From assembly GCA_004010835.2 (NCBI GenBank), contig CP030868.2, positions 1,922,001-1,986,000 of the forward strand: 64,000 nt of DNA, given 5' to 3'. Positions within the stretch are counted from its first letter, which is position 1. Each line of letters begins with the position of its first letter. This stretch comes from Oenococcus sp. UCMA 16435 (GTDB lineage: Bacteria; Bacillota; Bacilli; Lactobacillales; Lactobacillaceae). Below, piece after piece: positions 23,884-32,979 of this stretch. The notes below the pieces were generated by a model. The model saw only the letters and a list, made by a program, of their open reading frames with translations. It was not told the DNA's origin and did no database searches. A program made the translations under genes and the position numbers.

Positions 23884-24816
23884 TTAAATTTTACTAATTG
23901 CGAAGATTAATGGAATTGTTACAAGTGAAAGAATTGTTGAAATACTCATTAAAGTAATTGCTTGTCGGGGATTACCACGTGCCTGCAAAGTGAATAGCAC
24001 AAGGATTCCAGCTACTGGACAAGCCGCCATGACAATCGTTGTATAAAAAGCAATTCCACTAATGCCCAACAACCTCAAGATTAGGATTGCGATTACCGGA
24101 AAAATCAGGTTTCTCATGATTAAAGCCAACAATAATTTGCCATTGAACATTCTTCGATTGAATTTGATTCCAGCTAAACTATTGCCGATCACAATCATTG
24201 AAAGTGGGGTATTTATGGATCCAACATATTTGACTGTTTGATTGATCACGAAAGGAATTTTAATTGACAATAAAAAAATCAGTAGTCCAGAAACAATCGC
24301 AATAATATTTGGATTCAAAACTACCTTTTGTAAAGCTGCTTTATGATCCAACTGATCTTGTTTTGGCTGGAATAATCCAATTCCATGAGTCCAATTAAAA
24401 ATATTAAAAGCAGCCAAAGATGCTGCTGCGAAGAAAACTCCTTGGCTACCGAACAATGAACTCGCCAGAGGTACCCCCATAAAACCTGCGTTTGAATATA
24501 CGCTTCCATACTGGACAACTCTTTTCAAAGTTGGATCGACTGTTTTTCCAAATATGATTTGAGCGATAAGGATATCAACGATATAAAAAAGAATAATTCC
24601 CATCAGCGTTAGTAGGAATTGCCGGATACGTATAGGAGAATAAGGTTCTTCAAAAGCGTTAATAATCAAGCATGGAGAAACTACATAAAGCAAAATGGAA
24701 GTTAGATCGTCAGATGTTTGCTGATGGAAAAAACCAATTTTGTTTATTAAAATTCCAACCAGTATTAAAGAAAAGATCAGAATGATTTGGTTATTTAGCT
24801 GTATTGTATTTATAAT
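23884..24816 (-). CDS. AEC-family (auxin efflux carrier type) permease, probable ATT start
   Basis: This is an integral membrane carrier of the AEC superfamily, which in lactic acid bacteria includes malate permeases (MleP); the substrate here is unknown. About ten hydrophobic helices are visible, with the conserved SNAGFMGVPLASSLFG and PVAGILVLFTLQ segments. The first conventional start (TTG at 24693) would delete transmembrane helix 1. The same frame continues upstream to encode NQIILIFSLILVGILINKIGFF, a typical first AEC helix, with no ATG, GTG or TTG before an in-frame TAG at 24828-24830. AGGAG (24827-24823) lies 6 bases before ATT at 24816. Starting there gives 310 residues, the family norm. 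Confidence 0.87.
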   Translation of the reverse strand: MINTIQLNNQIILIFSLILVGILINKIGFFHQQTSDDLTSILLYVVSPCLIINAFEEPYSPIRIRQFLLTLMGIILFYIVDILIAQIIFGKTVDPTLKRVVQYGSVYSNAGFMGVPLASSLFGSQGVFFAAASLAAFNIFNWTHGIGLFQPKQDQLDHKAALQKVVLNPNIIAIVSGLLIFLLSIKIPFVINQTVKYVGSINTPLSMIVIGNSLAGIKFNRRMFNGKLLLALIMRNLIFPVIAILILRLLGISGIAFYTTIVMAACPVAGILVLFTLQARGNPRQAITLMSISTILSLVTIPLIFAISKI

Positions 24817-24889
24817 TTCAAACTCCTAACTTTCGTGAACAAACACTTCATGATAAAATATTTCTTTAATATTGAAAAGGAGAGTGAAA

Positions 24890-25426
24890 ATTACGAAAAA
24901 ATTGTTTCGTTGTGGTTTTGATTTGGATGGCACTTTATTTTCTATTAAGTTGATGCTTAGACGTTTTAATGAAGCGACTGGAAAACAAATTCAATTTTCG
25001 CAATTAAATAGTTATTCTTTTACTGATGTCTTTGAAATCAGTGATCAACAAGAATATGATATTTTTAGTCAGATTAAGACCGATATTAATTTGCATAGCA
25101 AACCGCTTAAAAAAGCGGCTAATTTGGTTAGCCTGTTGTCTAGCCAGGGGATTGAGATAGATATCATAACCGCTCGACGCGAAAGTGCGATGGGTGAAAC
25201 AAAAGCAGCCTTAAAATCTGCTGGAATTGTTTTCGATAAAATTTTTATTAATCAGCAGAATAAATATAATATCATCAAGAATCTTCATTTGACTAGATAT
25301 TTTGATGATCAAGGTCAGTTGATTGAAAGACTGATGAAAACCGATGTCGCTGATTTTTGCGAGTTGACTCTAATTGATGCTCCTTATAATCAAGAATTTT
25401 CCTGTCACAGCCGTTTTTATGTATAA
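24890..25426 (+). CDS. HAD-type 5'-nucleotidase (NT5C/YqfW-like), probable ATT start
   Basis: HAD motif I is FDLDGTLF, and motif II-like DIITARRE follows. A later segment IFINQQNKYNIIKNLHLTRYFDD resembles motif III/IV of cytosolic 5'(3')-deoxyribonucleotidases, which dephosphorylate dNMPs. A TTG at 24872 is in frame but lies upstream of the only ribosome binding site (AAGGAG, 24877-24882). Seven bases after it comes ATT at 24890, giving (M)TKKLFRCGFDLDGT, a normal family start and 178 residues. The next TTG (24902) is too far from the ribosome binding site. The gene is divergent from the AEC permease, which also seems to use ATT. Confidence 0.83.
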   Translation: MTKKLFRCGFDLDGTLFSIKLMLRRFNEATGKQIQFSQLNSYSFTDVFEISDQQEYDIFSQIKTDINLHSKPLKKAANLVSLLSSQGIEIDIITARRESAMGETKAALKSAGIVFDKIFINQQNKYNIIKNLHLTRYFDDQGQLIERLMKTDVADFCELTLIDAPYNQEFSCHSRFYV

Positions 25427-25445
25427 AAAAAGCCCGTAGGCTTTT
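25425..25445. terminator. bidirectional terminator
   Basis: AAAAGCC-CGTA-GGCTTTT between convergent genes, with an A run on the left giving a T run on the minus strand. Confidence 0.8.
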
Positions 25446-25653
25446 AATCGTGTTTCTTCTGTTTCCTTTCAACTTGATCAAATTTCATCTTAGCTTGATT
25501 TTTATCTGAAAGCTTTTCTTTAGCTTTGCCTAAGAGTTTTTCAGCTTTGCCTTGGCCTTCGCGTATTTTATCGCCAGTGGCTTTACCCTCGACTTCTTTA
25601 GCCATTCCAGCGGCCTCTTTTTTTAATGAATCAGCTTTTTCTTTTAATGACAT
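25444..25653 (-). CDS. CsbD-family stress protein
   Basis: This 69-residue, very hydrophilic helical protein has the CsbD pattern: lysine- and glutamate-rich, with KEVEGKATGDKIREGQGKAEKLLGKAKEKL. CsbD-like proteins are general stress proteins of unknown mechanism, sigma-B dependent in Bacillus. A strong AAGGAG lies 6 bases before the ATG. It is convergent with the nucleotidase gene and shares its terminator. Confidence 0.85.
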   Translation of the reverse strand: MSLKEKADSLKKEAAGMAKEVEGKATGDKIREGQGKAEKLLGKAKEKLSDKNQAKMKFDQVERKQKKHD

Positions 25654-25820
25654 AGATATCTCCTTTTGGGTATTTCAGTAAGCTATCAAACTTAGCTGAT
25701 AGGTAACAGTCTACTTAGGGAATATAACAGTGATTTTATATGCGCTTGACGCTTATTTTTGTTTTGTAATCTTTGTAATCTCGAAAATTAGTTATAAATA
25801 CGGAGACAAATTTTCGATAG

Positions 25821-26492
25821 CTAGTTTTGAGTATTTTCAGATAACGGATTATCTTCAACTAATTTTTTATAAAAGTTGCAGAAGGTTAATTGATAATAAG
25901 GCAAGACCCAAATTGCGGCAATTCCGGCTGTTATTGGAATCAAAAACATCCAACCAATAAAACTCAACTCCATAACAAAATAATCCATCTTATGGCCATT
26001 CATTAATTTACGACTTTCGGTAATTGCCTGCAAATAAGTAATTTGATTTCCATTATCTATATGATCCCGATAAATGTAAAAGGCCTGTGAATAAGCAATT
26101 GATTTAATTACCCCAGGGACAACCAATAATAACGTCCAAAGAAAAACATAAACAATTTCCAAGATTGTGATTAGGATAAGGGCAATAAAATATTGGCCTT
26201 TATCGAAAATTTTAAAAGCCTGTGGAATAGCTTTTTCAAATTTAACTTTATTTCGGAAAGCATCAATACAAACTAATCCGGCACTTGTAATTAAGAAATT
26301 CGTTATGATGCTAAAACCGAAACTAGTGCTTTCTGCTAGTTTATATTGAAAATTGTTAACGATGTAATCATAAGTACCGTTTGAAACAGAACAAAGCTGA
26401 ATAACAAAAGCCGGTAAAAATAATAAGAAAAAGAATAAAAAGTTGTTATTTAATAAATTTTTTGCTTCTTTTTTTAAAACTTGTCTTTCCAA
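25821..26492 (-). CDS. DUF975-family integral membrane protein
   Basis: The family signature is clear: LLLVVPGVIKSIAYSQAFYIYRD, then AITESRKLMNGHKMDYFVMELSFIGWMFL and IAAIWVLPYYQLTFCNFYKKL. Five to six membrane segments are predicted by eye. The function is unknown; such proteins are common in lactic acid bacteria. The start is TTG, with GGAGG 7 bases upstream; a nearer ATT would be only 4 bases away. It is monocistronic. The 167 bases downstream (25654-25820) hold only the csbD ribosome binding site and no recognisable element. Confidence 0.85.
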   Translation of the reverse strand: MERQVLKKEAKNLLNNNFLFFFLLFLPAFVIQLCSVSNGTYDYIVNNFQYKLAESTSFGFSIITNFLITSAGLVCIDAFRNKVKFEKAIPQAFKIFDKGQYFIALILITILEIVYVFLWTLLLVVPGVIKSIAYSQAFYIYRDHIDNGNQITYLQAITESRKLMNGHKMDYFVMELSFIGWMFLIPITAGIAAIWVLPYYQLTFCNFYKKLVEDNPLSENTQN

Positions 26493-26583
26493 AATGAATC
26501 CTCCAAAAAAGCCGTTGTGAATATTCTAACTGAATTGGACTAGTCTGCAATTTTGCTTCATTATTTTTCTTCATGTTAAAGAT

Positions 26584-26679
26584 TGAATTTTTGTCCAAAT
26601 AACTGACTTATAATAAGTAAGAGGTTGTCTTTGGACCGAAAAAGTAAGTAGGCAGTGTGATTAAAAGGGCAACCTTCTT
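26584..26679 (+). promoter_or_regulatory. candidate promoter and structured leader
   Basis: A perfect TATAAT (26609-26614) has a weak TTGAAT 19 bases upstream. Just downstream, AAGAGGTTG (26619-26627) can pair with CAACCTTCTT (26669-26678) with one bulge, giving a large stem-loop in the 5' leader of the 61-residue gene. No known riboswitch class is recognised. Confidence 0.4.
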
Positions 26680-26751
26680 AAATATTTGTGTGAAAGTAAC
26701 TACTATTTTTATAATTCTCCATTATTTTAATCAAATTCAGGAGGGAAAATC

Positions 26752-26937
26752 ATGCCTTGGAACTATAAAAATTACCCTACATCTTTCAAGAATTTAAATG
26801 TAAAAGCTAGACATAAAGCGATTGAAATCGCCAATGCCTTAAAAAGGGATCATTATGAAAATTCTCGTGCAATTCCAATTGCGATTGAGCGAGCAGAAAA
26901 ATGGTATCAGGATCATAAGGATAGTCGGAACGAATAA
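26752..26937 (+). CDS. small conserved protein (MPW..YP.S..NL type)
   Basis: The 61-residue product MPWNYKNYPTSFKNLNVKARHKAIEIANALKRD... resembles a widespread small family that begins MPW, contains YP-S-KNL, then KAIEIANAL and RAIPIA-AEKW. It is often found near stress or DNA-repair genes. The function is unknown and I cannot give a confident Pfam name. The ribosome binding site AGGAGG is strong. It stands alone, preceded by a long leader with a stem-loop and followed by 180 bases of AT-rich DNA without features. Confidence 0.75.
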   Translation: MPWNYKNYPTSFKNLNVKARHKAIEIANALKRDHYENSRAIPIAIERAEKWYQDHKDSRNE

Positions 26938-27115
26938 AGCGTTTCAATATAGGTATTTAAAACCAAATATTTTATATTTGAAAAATCTTTCTATTAATTT
27001 GAAATACGTGGAAGGATTTTTCTTTAAAATTTTTTTGCATTGTTTTCAACGAATATAAAAATCAAAAATTAACTTGATTTAGCTTCTTTATTAATTAACT
27101 GGATGGAGATGGAAT

Positions 27116-28429
27116 ATGGATCGAACTTGGCAAACAAAATGGCCGGAACGAATTAGTTATGGGCTTAGTGATGCTGCAGATAATTTGGTTTTTCAAATGC
27201 TAACCACTTATTTACTTTTCTTTTATACAGACGTTTATGGCCTTCAAGCCAGTTCAGTAGCAATTCTATTTTTAGTCGCTCGGATTGCTGATGTCGCCGA
27301 AAGTTTAATAATTGGTCTGATGATTGATCGAACTCATTCACGTTTTGGCAAAAGCCGTCCTTTCTTCATGTGGTATGCCTTTCCATATGTCGTCTTTGCA
27401 GTTTTGACTTTTGTAACACCTAATTTTTCCGGAACAGGAAAATTAGTTTGGGCTTATGCAACTTATCTTGGACTTGGTTTTCTCTATACGGCTGTAAATT
27501 TGCCGATCACTTCAATTTTGCCAACTTTATCACAAAATGAAAAAGAACTAACTTTGCTTGGAGTAATTCGTCAATTCTTTGGTAGTTCGGTTCAAATTAT
27601 CGTTGCTGTTTTCACACTTCCTCTAATAGCTTTTTTTGGCAGGGGTAATCAGAAATTGGGCTTTTTAATGACAATTATCGTTTTTTCAATTATATCTTTT
27701 CTGTTAATTATGAATACTTTCTTTCATGTTCATGAACGTTTTCAAAATTCAAAAATTGCTCATCAACCTCTTAAACAAATTTTTACTATGCTGAAAAGCA
27801 ATCAACCTTGGTTGATTATTTCACTAGTTATTTTTCTTTACTGGTTGGTTACGGCTATCAAAAATCAAACGACAATTTATTATTTTAAATATGTTTTAAA
27901 TCAAGAAAGTTTGGTACCCTTTGCAAACAGTTTTACCCTGGCCGCTTTGGCTGGTGTTGTTTTAATTATTTGGCTATCTAATCTTCAAGGCAAAAAAAGA
28001 ACGATGTTGATTGGAATTGTTCTGGCTTTTATCGGTCAGCTAATAATGTCAATCGGCGTTTATTATCAACTGATAGATGGTCTTTTTTTCGGTATCTTCC
28101 TAAACTCGATTGGAAACGGTATGGTTGTTGGCTTAGTTTCTATTATGATTGCCGATACAATTAGATACGGAGTCAGTATGGGAATTCAGGCAGAAGGGAT
28201 TCTTGCTTCTACGGATGATTTTGGCGTAAATATGGGCCTTGGACTTGGCGGTATGATTACTGCCGGATTATTGCAATTATCTGGTTACGTGGCTAATCAA
28301 AAACAAAGTAGTGGAACAGTGGCAATGATAGACATTAACTATATTTGGATTCCAATTGTTATTTATATTTTTATGTTTGTCACTTTACTTTTCTATAATG
28401 AAAATCAAATGATGAAAGCAATTCACTGA
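27116..28429 (+). CDS. GPH-family (MFS) sugar:cation symporter
   Basis: The 437-residue, twelve-helix transporter has the glycoside-pentoside-hexuronide family start ERISYGLSDAADNLVFQMLTTYLLFFYTDVYGL. The following loop is VARIADVAESLIIGLMIDRTHSRFGKSRPFFMW, with the conserved D-R-T---R-G---R-P pattern. Members import pentosides, melibiose, xylosides or glucuronides with Na+ or H+. There is no C-terminal EIIA domain and no adjacent glycosidase, so the substrate cannot be named. GGAG precedes the ATG. The 3' end overlaps the convergent rarA by 7 bases. Confidence 0.9.
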   Translation: MDRTWQTKWPERISYGLSDAADNLVFQMLTTYLLFFYTDVYGLQASSVAILFLVARIADVAESLIIGLMIDRTHSRFGKSRPFFMWYAFPYVVFAVLTFVTPNFSGTGKLVWAYATYLGLGFLYTAVNLPITSILPTLSQNEKELTLLGVIRQFFGSSVQIIVAVFTLPLIAFFGRGNQKLGFLMTIIVFSIISFLLIMNTFFHVHERFQNSKIAHQPLKQIFTMLKSNQPWLIISLVIFLYWLVTAIKNQTTIYYFKYVLNQESLVPFANSFTLAALAGVVLIIWLSNLQGKKRTMLIGIVLAFIGQLIMSIGVYYQLIDGLFFGIFLNSIGNGMVVGLVSIMIADTIRYGVSMGIQAEGILASTDDFGVNMGLGLGGMITAGLLQLSGYVANQKQSSGTVAMIDINYIWIPIVIYIFMFVTLLFYNENQMMKAIH

Positions 28430-29760
28430 TTTTTCGGATCGTGTTCTAGGTGCCAGCGAGCGATTTGTTCCAAACGTGTTTTCATTTTAATTTCCGAACC
28501 CTGCGAAGTTGGATGGTAGTAGTGATGCCCTAACAGATTTTCCGGCATAGTTTTCATGCTTGTCAACTTGTCTTGTCTGCTGTGAGCATACTGATAATCT
28601 TCTCCATAATGCAATTCCTTCATTAATTTAGTTGGGGCATTACGAATTTGTAATGGGACCGGTTCGGCGAAAGACTTTTGTGCATCGCTTTTAGCGGCGT
28701 CATAGGCCGTATATAAGGCGTTTGATTTTGGCGCAAGTGCCAGATAGGTTACGGCCTGTGTTAAATTGACAGTGCATTCAGGCATTCCAATTAATTGACT
28801 TGCCTGATAGGCAGCAACGGTAATTTCCAACGCACGACTGTCTGCTAGTCCTATATCTTCGCTTGCAAACCTGATTAATCGACGAGCAACATAGAGCGGG
28901 TCCTCTCCGGCTTCCAGCATACGTGCTAACCAATAGATTGCGGCGTCGACATCGCTATTACGCATTGATTTATGAAGCGCTGAGATAATATTGTAGTGTT
29001 CTTCACCGTGCTTATCGTACAGAAGAGTCTTTTTTGTAATCAATTGTTTAAGATCTTCCGTATTTATTTCTGTTGCATTTTTTAATCGACGGCCGTTTAA
29101 GACGGCCATTTCCAAAGTGTTCAAGGCTACTCGGGCATCTCCGTTAGCGAAATCGGCAATTAATTGGAGCGCTTGTGAACTGACTGATATTTTTTGATTA
29201 GCAAATCCATGTGGATTTGCTAGGGCATTTTCTAATAATTTTACGATATCGCTGCTTTTTAGCTGGTTAAGAACAAAAACTTTGCTTCTTGATAAAAGAG
29301 CTGCATTTATTTCAAAAGAAGGATTTTCTGTCGTTGCCCCGATTAAGATGATGCTGCCTTTTTCTACATAGGGGAGAAAAGAATCTTGCTGAGCCTTGTT
29401 AAAACGGTGAATTTCGTCAATAAAGACGATTGTTCGTGCTCCGAATTGTCGGTTATTTTCAGCATCTTTCATGATATTGCGGATTTCTTTGATACCACTA
29501 GTGGCCGCACTAAAAGTAACAAATTTCGCTTTTGTTTCATGAGCAATGATTTCTGCCAAAGTTGTTTTTCCAACCCCGGGCGGACCCCAAAAAATCATTG
29601 AACTGATCTGATCCCTTTCAATTAATTCTCGAAGGACTTTTCCCGGACCGAGTAAATTCTGTTGTCCAACGAATTGATCCAAGGTCTGTGGCCGGACTCT
29701 ACTTGCTAGCGGCCGCCCATTTTCTGAATTGTTTTCAAATAATGACGCTTGTTCTACCAT
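28423..29760 (-). CDS. rarA: replication-associated recombination protein A (RarA/MgsA)
   Basis: This clamp-loader-like AAA+ ATPase acts at stalled replication forks. The Walker A motif GPPGVGKTT, Walker B region FIDEIHRFNKAQQD and sensor 1 GATTENPSFEIN are present. The RarA C-terminal helical domain follows (EDPLYVARRLIRFASEDIGLADSRALEIT and a YQYAHSR-containing end). The length of 445 aa is normal. The ribosome binding site AAGGGGGG precedes the ATG. A LexA-type box lies 15 bases before the start codon, so the gene is probably part of the SOS regulon. Confidence 0.95.
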   Translation of the reverse strand: MVEQASLFENNSENGRPLASRVRPQTLDQFVGQQNLLGPGKVLRELIERDQISSMIFWGPPGVGKTTLAEIIAHETKAKFVTFSAATSGIKEIRNIMKDAENNRQFGARTIVFIDEIHRFNKAQQDSFLPYVEKGSIILIGATTENPSFEINAALLSRSKVFVLNQLKSSDIVKLLENALANPHGFANQKISVSSQALQLIADFANGDARVALNTLEMAVLNGRRLKNATEINTEDLKQLITKKTLLYDKHGEEHYNIISALHKSMRNSDVDAAIYWLARMLEAGEDPLYVARRLIRFASEDIGLADSRALEITVAAYQASQLIGMPECTVNLTQAVTYLALAPKSNALYTAYDAAKSDAQKSFAEPVPLQIRNAPTKLMKELHYGEDYQYAHSRQDKLTSMKTMPENLLGHHYYHPTSQGSEIKMKTRLEQIARWHLEHDPKNQ

Positions 29761-29775
29761 TAAGCCCCCTTATTG

Positions 29776-29789
29776 CGAACATATGTTCT
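29776..29789. promoter_or_regulatory. LexA/DinR (SOS) box upstream of rarA
   Basis: CGAACATATGTTCT matches the Gram-positive consensus CGAACRNRYGTTYC at 13 of 14 positions (last base T instead of C). It lies 15 bases upstream of the rarA start. Beyond it, 29790-30160 is AT-rich, with one small hairpin, CACCT-AAAAG-AGGTG, at about 30086-30100. Confidence 0.8.
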
Positions 29790-30163
29790 TATAATCAATT
29801 ATAGTTAATTAAAGTTGCATAGACAATTCCGATCTTTTTAAACGAATTAATTTGTAACCAAAATTTATCTTTTTTGAGTTCTAATTTCGTAAACTAATCG
29901 GTTAGAAATGAATTGCATAATCTTTTTATGTCATGGATTTTAATATGAGTTTTTATGATAAAAACATAAAATATCAGGGCAAACATCTTTTTTTAAAACA
30001 TTTTTTTTAATTCGAAATGTCCGGTTTTACATCATTTCTTGCCGAATTATTGTTGGATATAAGCCCTTTTTACGATATTGAACAGCACCTAAAAGAGGTG
30101 TAGCCTTTACGTATACGCAGAAAATAATAATGCTAGATGGTATCCGAATTGGAGGAAATAACC

Positions 30164-31504
30164 ATGAAAACCCAGCAATATGATTATGATGTTTTATACA
30201 TTGGCAGCGGACACGGCACTTTTGATGGTGCGATTCCGTTAGCTGCAAAAGGATTTAAGGTTGGAATTGTTGAATATGACCTAGTTGGTGGAACCTGTCC
30301 CAATCGCGGCTGTAATGCAAAAATCACTTTGGATGCCCCGGTCGCTTTACAACGCCAATTTGAAAATTTGAAGGGCGTAATCGAAGGCGAAGCCAAGATT
30401 AACTGGTCTGCTAATTTAGCTCACAAGCAGGAAGTTATCGGAAAATTGCCCGATTTAATCGCCGGCTTAGCAAAGTCTGTTCATATCGATATTTTGTCCG
30501 GCCATGGTGTTTTGAATGATCAACACACTGTTTTAGTTGATGGAAATGCCAAAACGGCTGAGAAAATTGTCATTGCAACAGGACTTTGTCCACATAGACT
30601 CGATATTTCTGGTAGTGAGCTTGCTCATGACAGCAGCGATTTTATGAATCTTTCTGCTATGCCAAAACGTTTAACAGTTATAGGATCTGGTTATATAGCG
30701 ATGGAATTTGCAACAATGGCTAATGCGGCTGGAGCGGAAGTCACGGTAATCACTCATGGTGATCGCGCTTTACGCAAATTTAATCAGGATTTTGTCGAAA
30801 AAATTATTAATGATTTAGAACAACGCGGAGTTAAATTTGTCCGTAACACAACAGTTAGCGACTTTGAAAAAACAGGCGAGGCCTTGATAGTTTGTGCTGA
30901 AAATAATTTTAAACTTGAAACCGACTGGATTTTGGATGCAACTGGCCGAATTCCAAATATTGAAAAAATAGGTTTGGATAAGTTAGGAGTGAAATACAAT
31001 AAAAACGGTGTTGTTGTCAATGATCATTTGCAGACTAATATTTCAAGCATCTATGCTTCTGGTGATGTAATCGACAAAATACAGCCTAAATTAACCCCAA
31101 CAGCGGTTTTTGAATCAACTTATTTGATGCACCAATTTGCTGGTGATAGTTCGTCAGCAATTAATTATCCGGCAATTCCTTCAGTTGTCTTTACATCGCC
31201 GCGGATCGCTCAGGTCGGCGTAACTCCTGAAGAAGCAAAAAAAAATCCCGATAAATACACAATTGATACCCATCACACTCCTGATGATTGGTATCGGCAA
31301 GTTGATAAGGAACAACTCGGTGATAATGCTCTTATTTTTGATAAAGAACATCATTTGGTTGGCGCCAGTGAATTTAGCGATAAGGCCGATGATGTTATTA
31401 ACACTTTGTTACCAGCGATTGAATTCAAGTTTGGTCCAACAGAACTAGGTCGTTTAATTTATCTGTTCCCATCCATTTCTTCTTCGGCAGTTGGCCAATT
31501 ATAA
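30164..31504 (+). CDS. FAD-dependent pyridine nucleotide-disulfide oxidoreductase (glutathione-reductase-like)
   Basis: The FAD-binding motif LYIGSGHGTFDGAIPLAAKG is followed by the redox-disulfide motif GGTCPNRGC (Cys45, Cys50). The NAD(P) motif TVIGSGYIAMEFATMANAAGAEVTVI comes next, then the second FAD motif IYASGDV. A normal C-terminal dimerization domain is present, but the active-site HPT/E motif of glutathione reductase is replaced by FPSISSS, as in several lactic acid bacterial paralogues. The true thiol substrate is therefore uncertain. The start ATG 30164 has GGAGG 8 bases upstream. It ends at a strong terminator. Confidence 0.85.
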   Translation: MKTQQYDYDVLYIGSGHGTFDGAIPLAAKGFKVGIVEYDLVGGTCPNRGCNAKITLDAPVALQRQFENLKGVIEGEAKINWSANLAHKQEVIGKLPDLIAGLAKSVHIDILSGHGVLNDQHTVLVDGNAKTAEKIVIATGLCPHRLDISGSELAHDSSDFMNLSAMPKRLTVIGSGYIAMEFATMANAAGAEVTVITHGDRALRKFNQDFVEKIINDLEQRGVKFVRNTTVSDFEKTGEALIVCAENNFKLETDWILDATGRIPNIEKIGLDKLGVKYNKNGVVVNDHLQTNISSIYASGDVIDKIQPKLTPTAVFESTYLMHQFAGDSSSAINYPAIPSVVFTSPRIAQVGVTPEEAKKNPDKYTIDTHHTPDDWYRQVDKEQLGDNALIFDKEHHLVGASEFSDKADDVINTLLPAIEFKFGPTELGRLIYLFPSISSSAVGQL

Positions 31505-31527
31505 AATATTTTTTCTATAAATTACTT

Positions 31528-31556
31528 AAACCTATGGATTACCATAGGTTTTTATT
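31528..31556 (+). terminator. terminator of the flavoprotein gene
   Basis: AAACCTATGG (31528-31537) pairs with CCATAGGTTT (31542-31551), followed by T. Confidence 0.85.
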
Positions 31557-31652
31557 TGTCTATATTCGACAGTCTGGCTAATAAACATTAAAATTAATTT
31601 TAATCATAGGACTGTGATTACAGCTTTTTAATTAATTAACGGAGGTACTAAT

Positions 31653-32812
31653 TTGCTTCAGATTAAAGATAAATTTACGGTATGTCGGCATTCGCCTTAT
31701 CGCTATGATGTCGTTGGTAGTTTTTTGAGGCCTGAAAATCTTAAAGAAGCTCGAGAACGTTTTGCTAAACAGGAAATATCTAAGAATCAACTAACTGAAG
31801 TTGAAGATCAGGCGATTATTGATTTAATTAATAAAGAAGAGTCTGCCGGATTAAAAGCAATTACCGATGGTGAGTTTAGACGCAGTTGGTATCACCTTGA
31901 TTTTTTTTGGGGTTTGCAGGGCATTAAAAAAATTCAGACGAATGGATGGCAGCTGCATGACGGAGAACCCATGCTCGAGGAGAAGGGGCTGCTCTTAACG
32001 GTGAACTGAGCGGGATTAATCATCCATTTATTGAACATTTTCTTTTTGTTAAAGACCATGTTAACAAGGGTCTTGAGGTAAAACAGACAATTCCTTCGCC
32101 GGCTTTGCTGCTGGCACAATTGGAATTGCCCTTTAATATTAAAAGTACGAAGACTTTCTATTCTAACGAGGACGATTTAATTAAAGCAATTGCAGACGCC
32201 TATGACCAGGTTTTGGTTGATTTTTACAAAGCCGGTTTAAAAGTTGTTCAATTCGATGACAGCGCATGGAGCTCTTTAATCGCAGCCAAGATAGTTTATC
32301 ATTCAAGTACAAAACCACTTGAGTTCACTTCCAGCGAGTTTGAGGAATTGAAATCCAAATATCTGAAAGTTAATAATTTAGTAATCCAAGGAGCTCCTAA
32401 AGGTCTGATTATTAATGCTCATATTTGTCGCGGAAATTATAAGTCGAATTGGGCTTTTACCGGCAGTTATGCGGGAATTGCCGATCCTCTGTTTACTCAA
32501 GAAAATATCAACGCTTTTTATCTGGAATACGATACCGTCCGAGACGGTGGTTTTGATGTTTTAAAACAGATTCCAAAGGATAAATGGGTTGTTCTTGGTT
32601 TGGTAACGTCAAAAAACGGTCATCTTGAAAAATCTACAGATATTGTTAAACGTATTTACGAAGCTGCCAAATATTTTGATTTGGGCCATCTCTGTTTGAG
32701 CCCGCAATGTGGTTTTGCATCGTCAGAAGAAGGTAATGTTTTAACTGAAAAACAACAATGGGACAAAGTTGACTTAATCCGTTCGATTGCAGAAAAAATT
32801 TGGTCAAATTAA
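31653..32812 (+). pseudogene. frameshifted MetE-like (cobalamin-independent methionine synthase family) gene
   Basis: Two consecutive frames encode one YxjG/YxjH-type protein. The first, from TTG 31653 (GGAGG 7 bases upstream), gives RYDVVGSFLRPENLKEARERF and DGEFRRSWYHLDFFWGLQG, and stops at 32009. The second continues from about 31988 with AALNGELSGINHPFIEHFLFVKDHV through the zinc-ligand motif HICRGN and a C-terminal PQCGFAS. The break lies at a GGGG run (31985-31988); one extra G would restore a protein of about 386 residues. Family members make methionine from homocysteine and a methyl donor. This could be a true null allele, an assembly error or a rare slippage site. Confidence 0.85.
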
Positions 32813-32842
32813 GAATAAATGTTTTTTAATAATGGCTTTTGG

Positions 32843-32877
32843 TTGTCATACCTAAAATTAGGTCTGGCAACTTTTTT
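32843..32877 (+). terminator. terminator after the MetE-like pseudogene
   Basis: TTGTCA/TGGCAA and ACCTAA/TTAGGT form a two-part stem (32843-32870), followed by CTTTTTTATT. Confidence 0.8.
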
Positions 32878-32925
32878 ATTCCATAAAATTTATCATTAAA
32901 AATAAATTTTATATTAATATTGATT

Positions 32926-32967
32926 TTAAAAAGAGTTCCGGAAATTATTGAAAATTTCCGGAACTCT
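32926..32967 (-). terminator. terminator of the Fur-family gene
   Basis: A perfect 15-bp stem (32932-32946 with 32953-32967, loop ATTGAA) is followed on the minus strand by a short T run. Confidence 0.8.
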
Positions 32968-32979
32968 AAAATTTATAAT

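Noticed and set aside
24872..24874. TTG 24872 as start of the nucleotidase
   Set aside because: It lies upstream of the only ribosome binding site and would translate through it; the extra residues are not part of the family.
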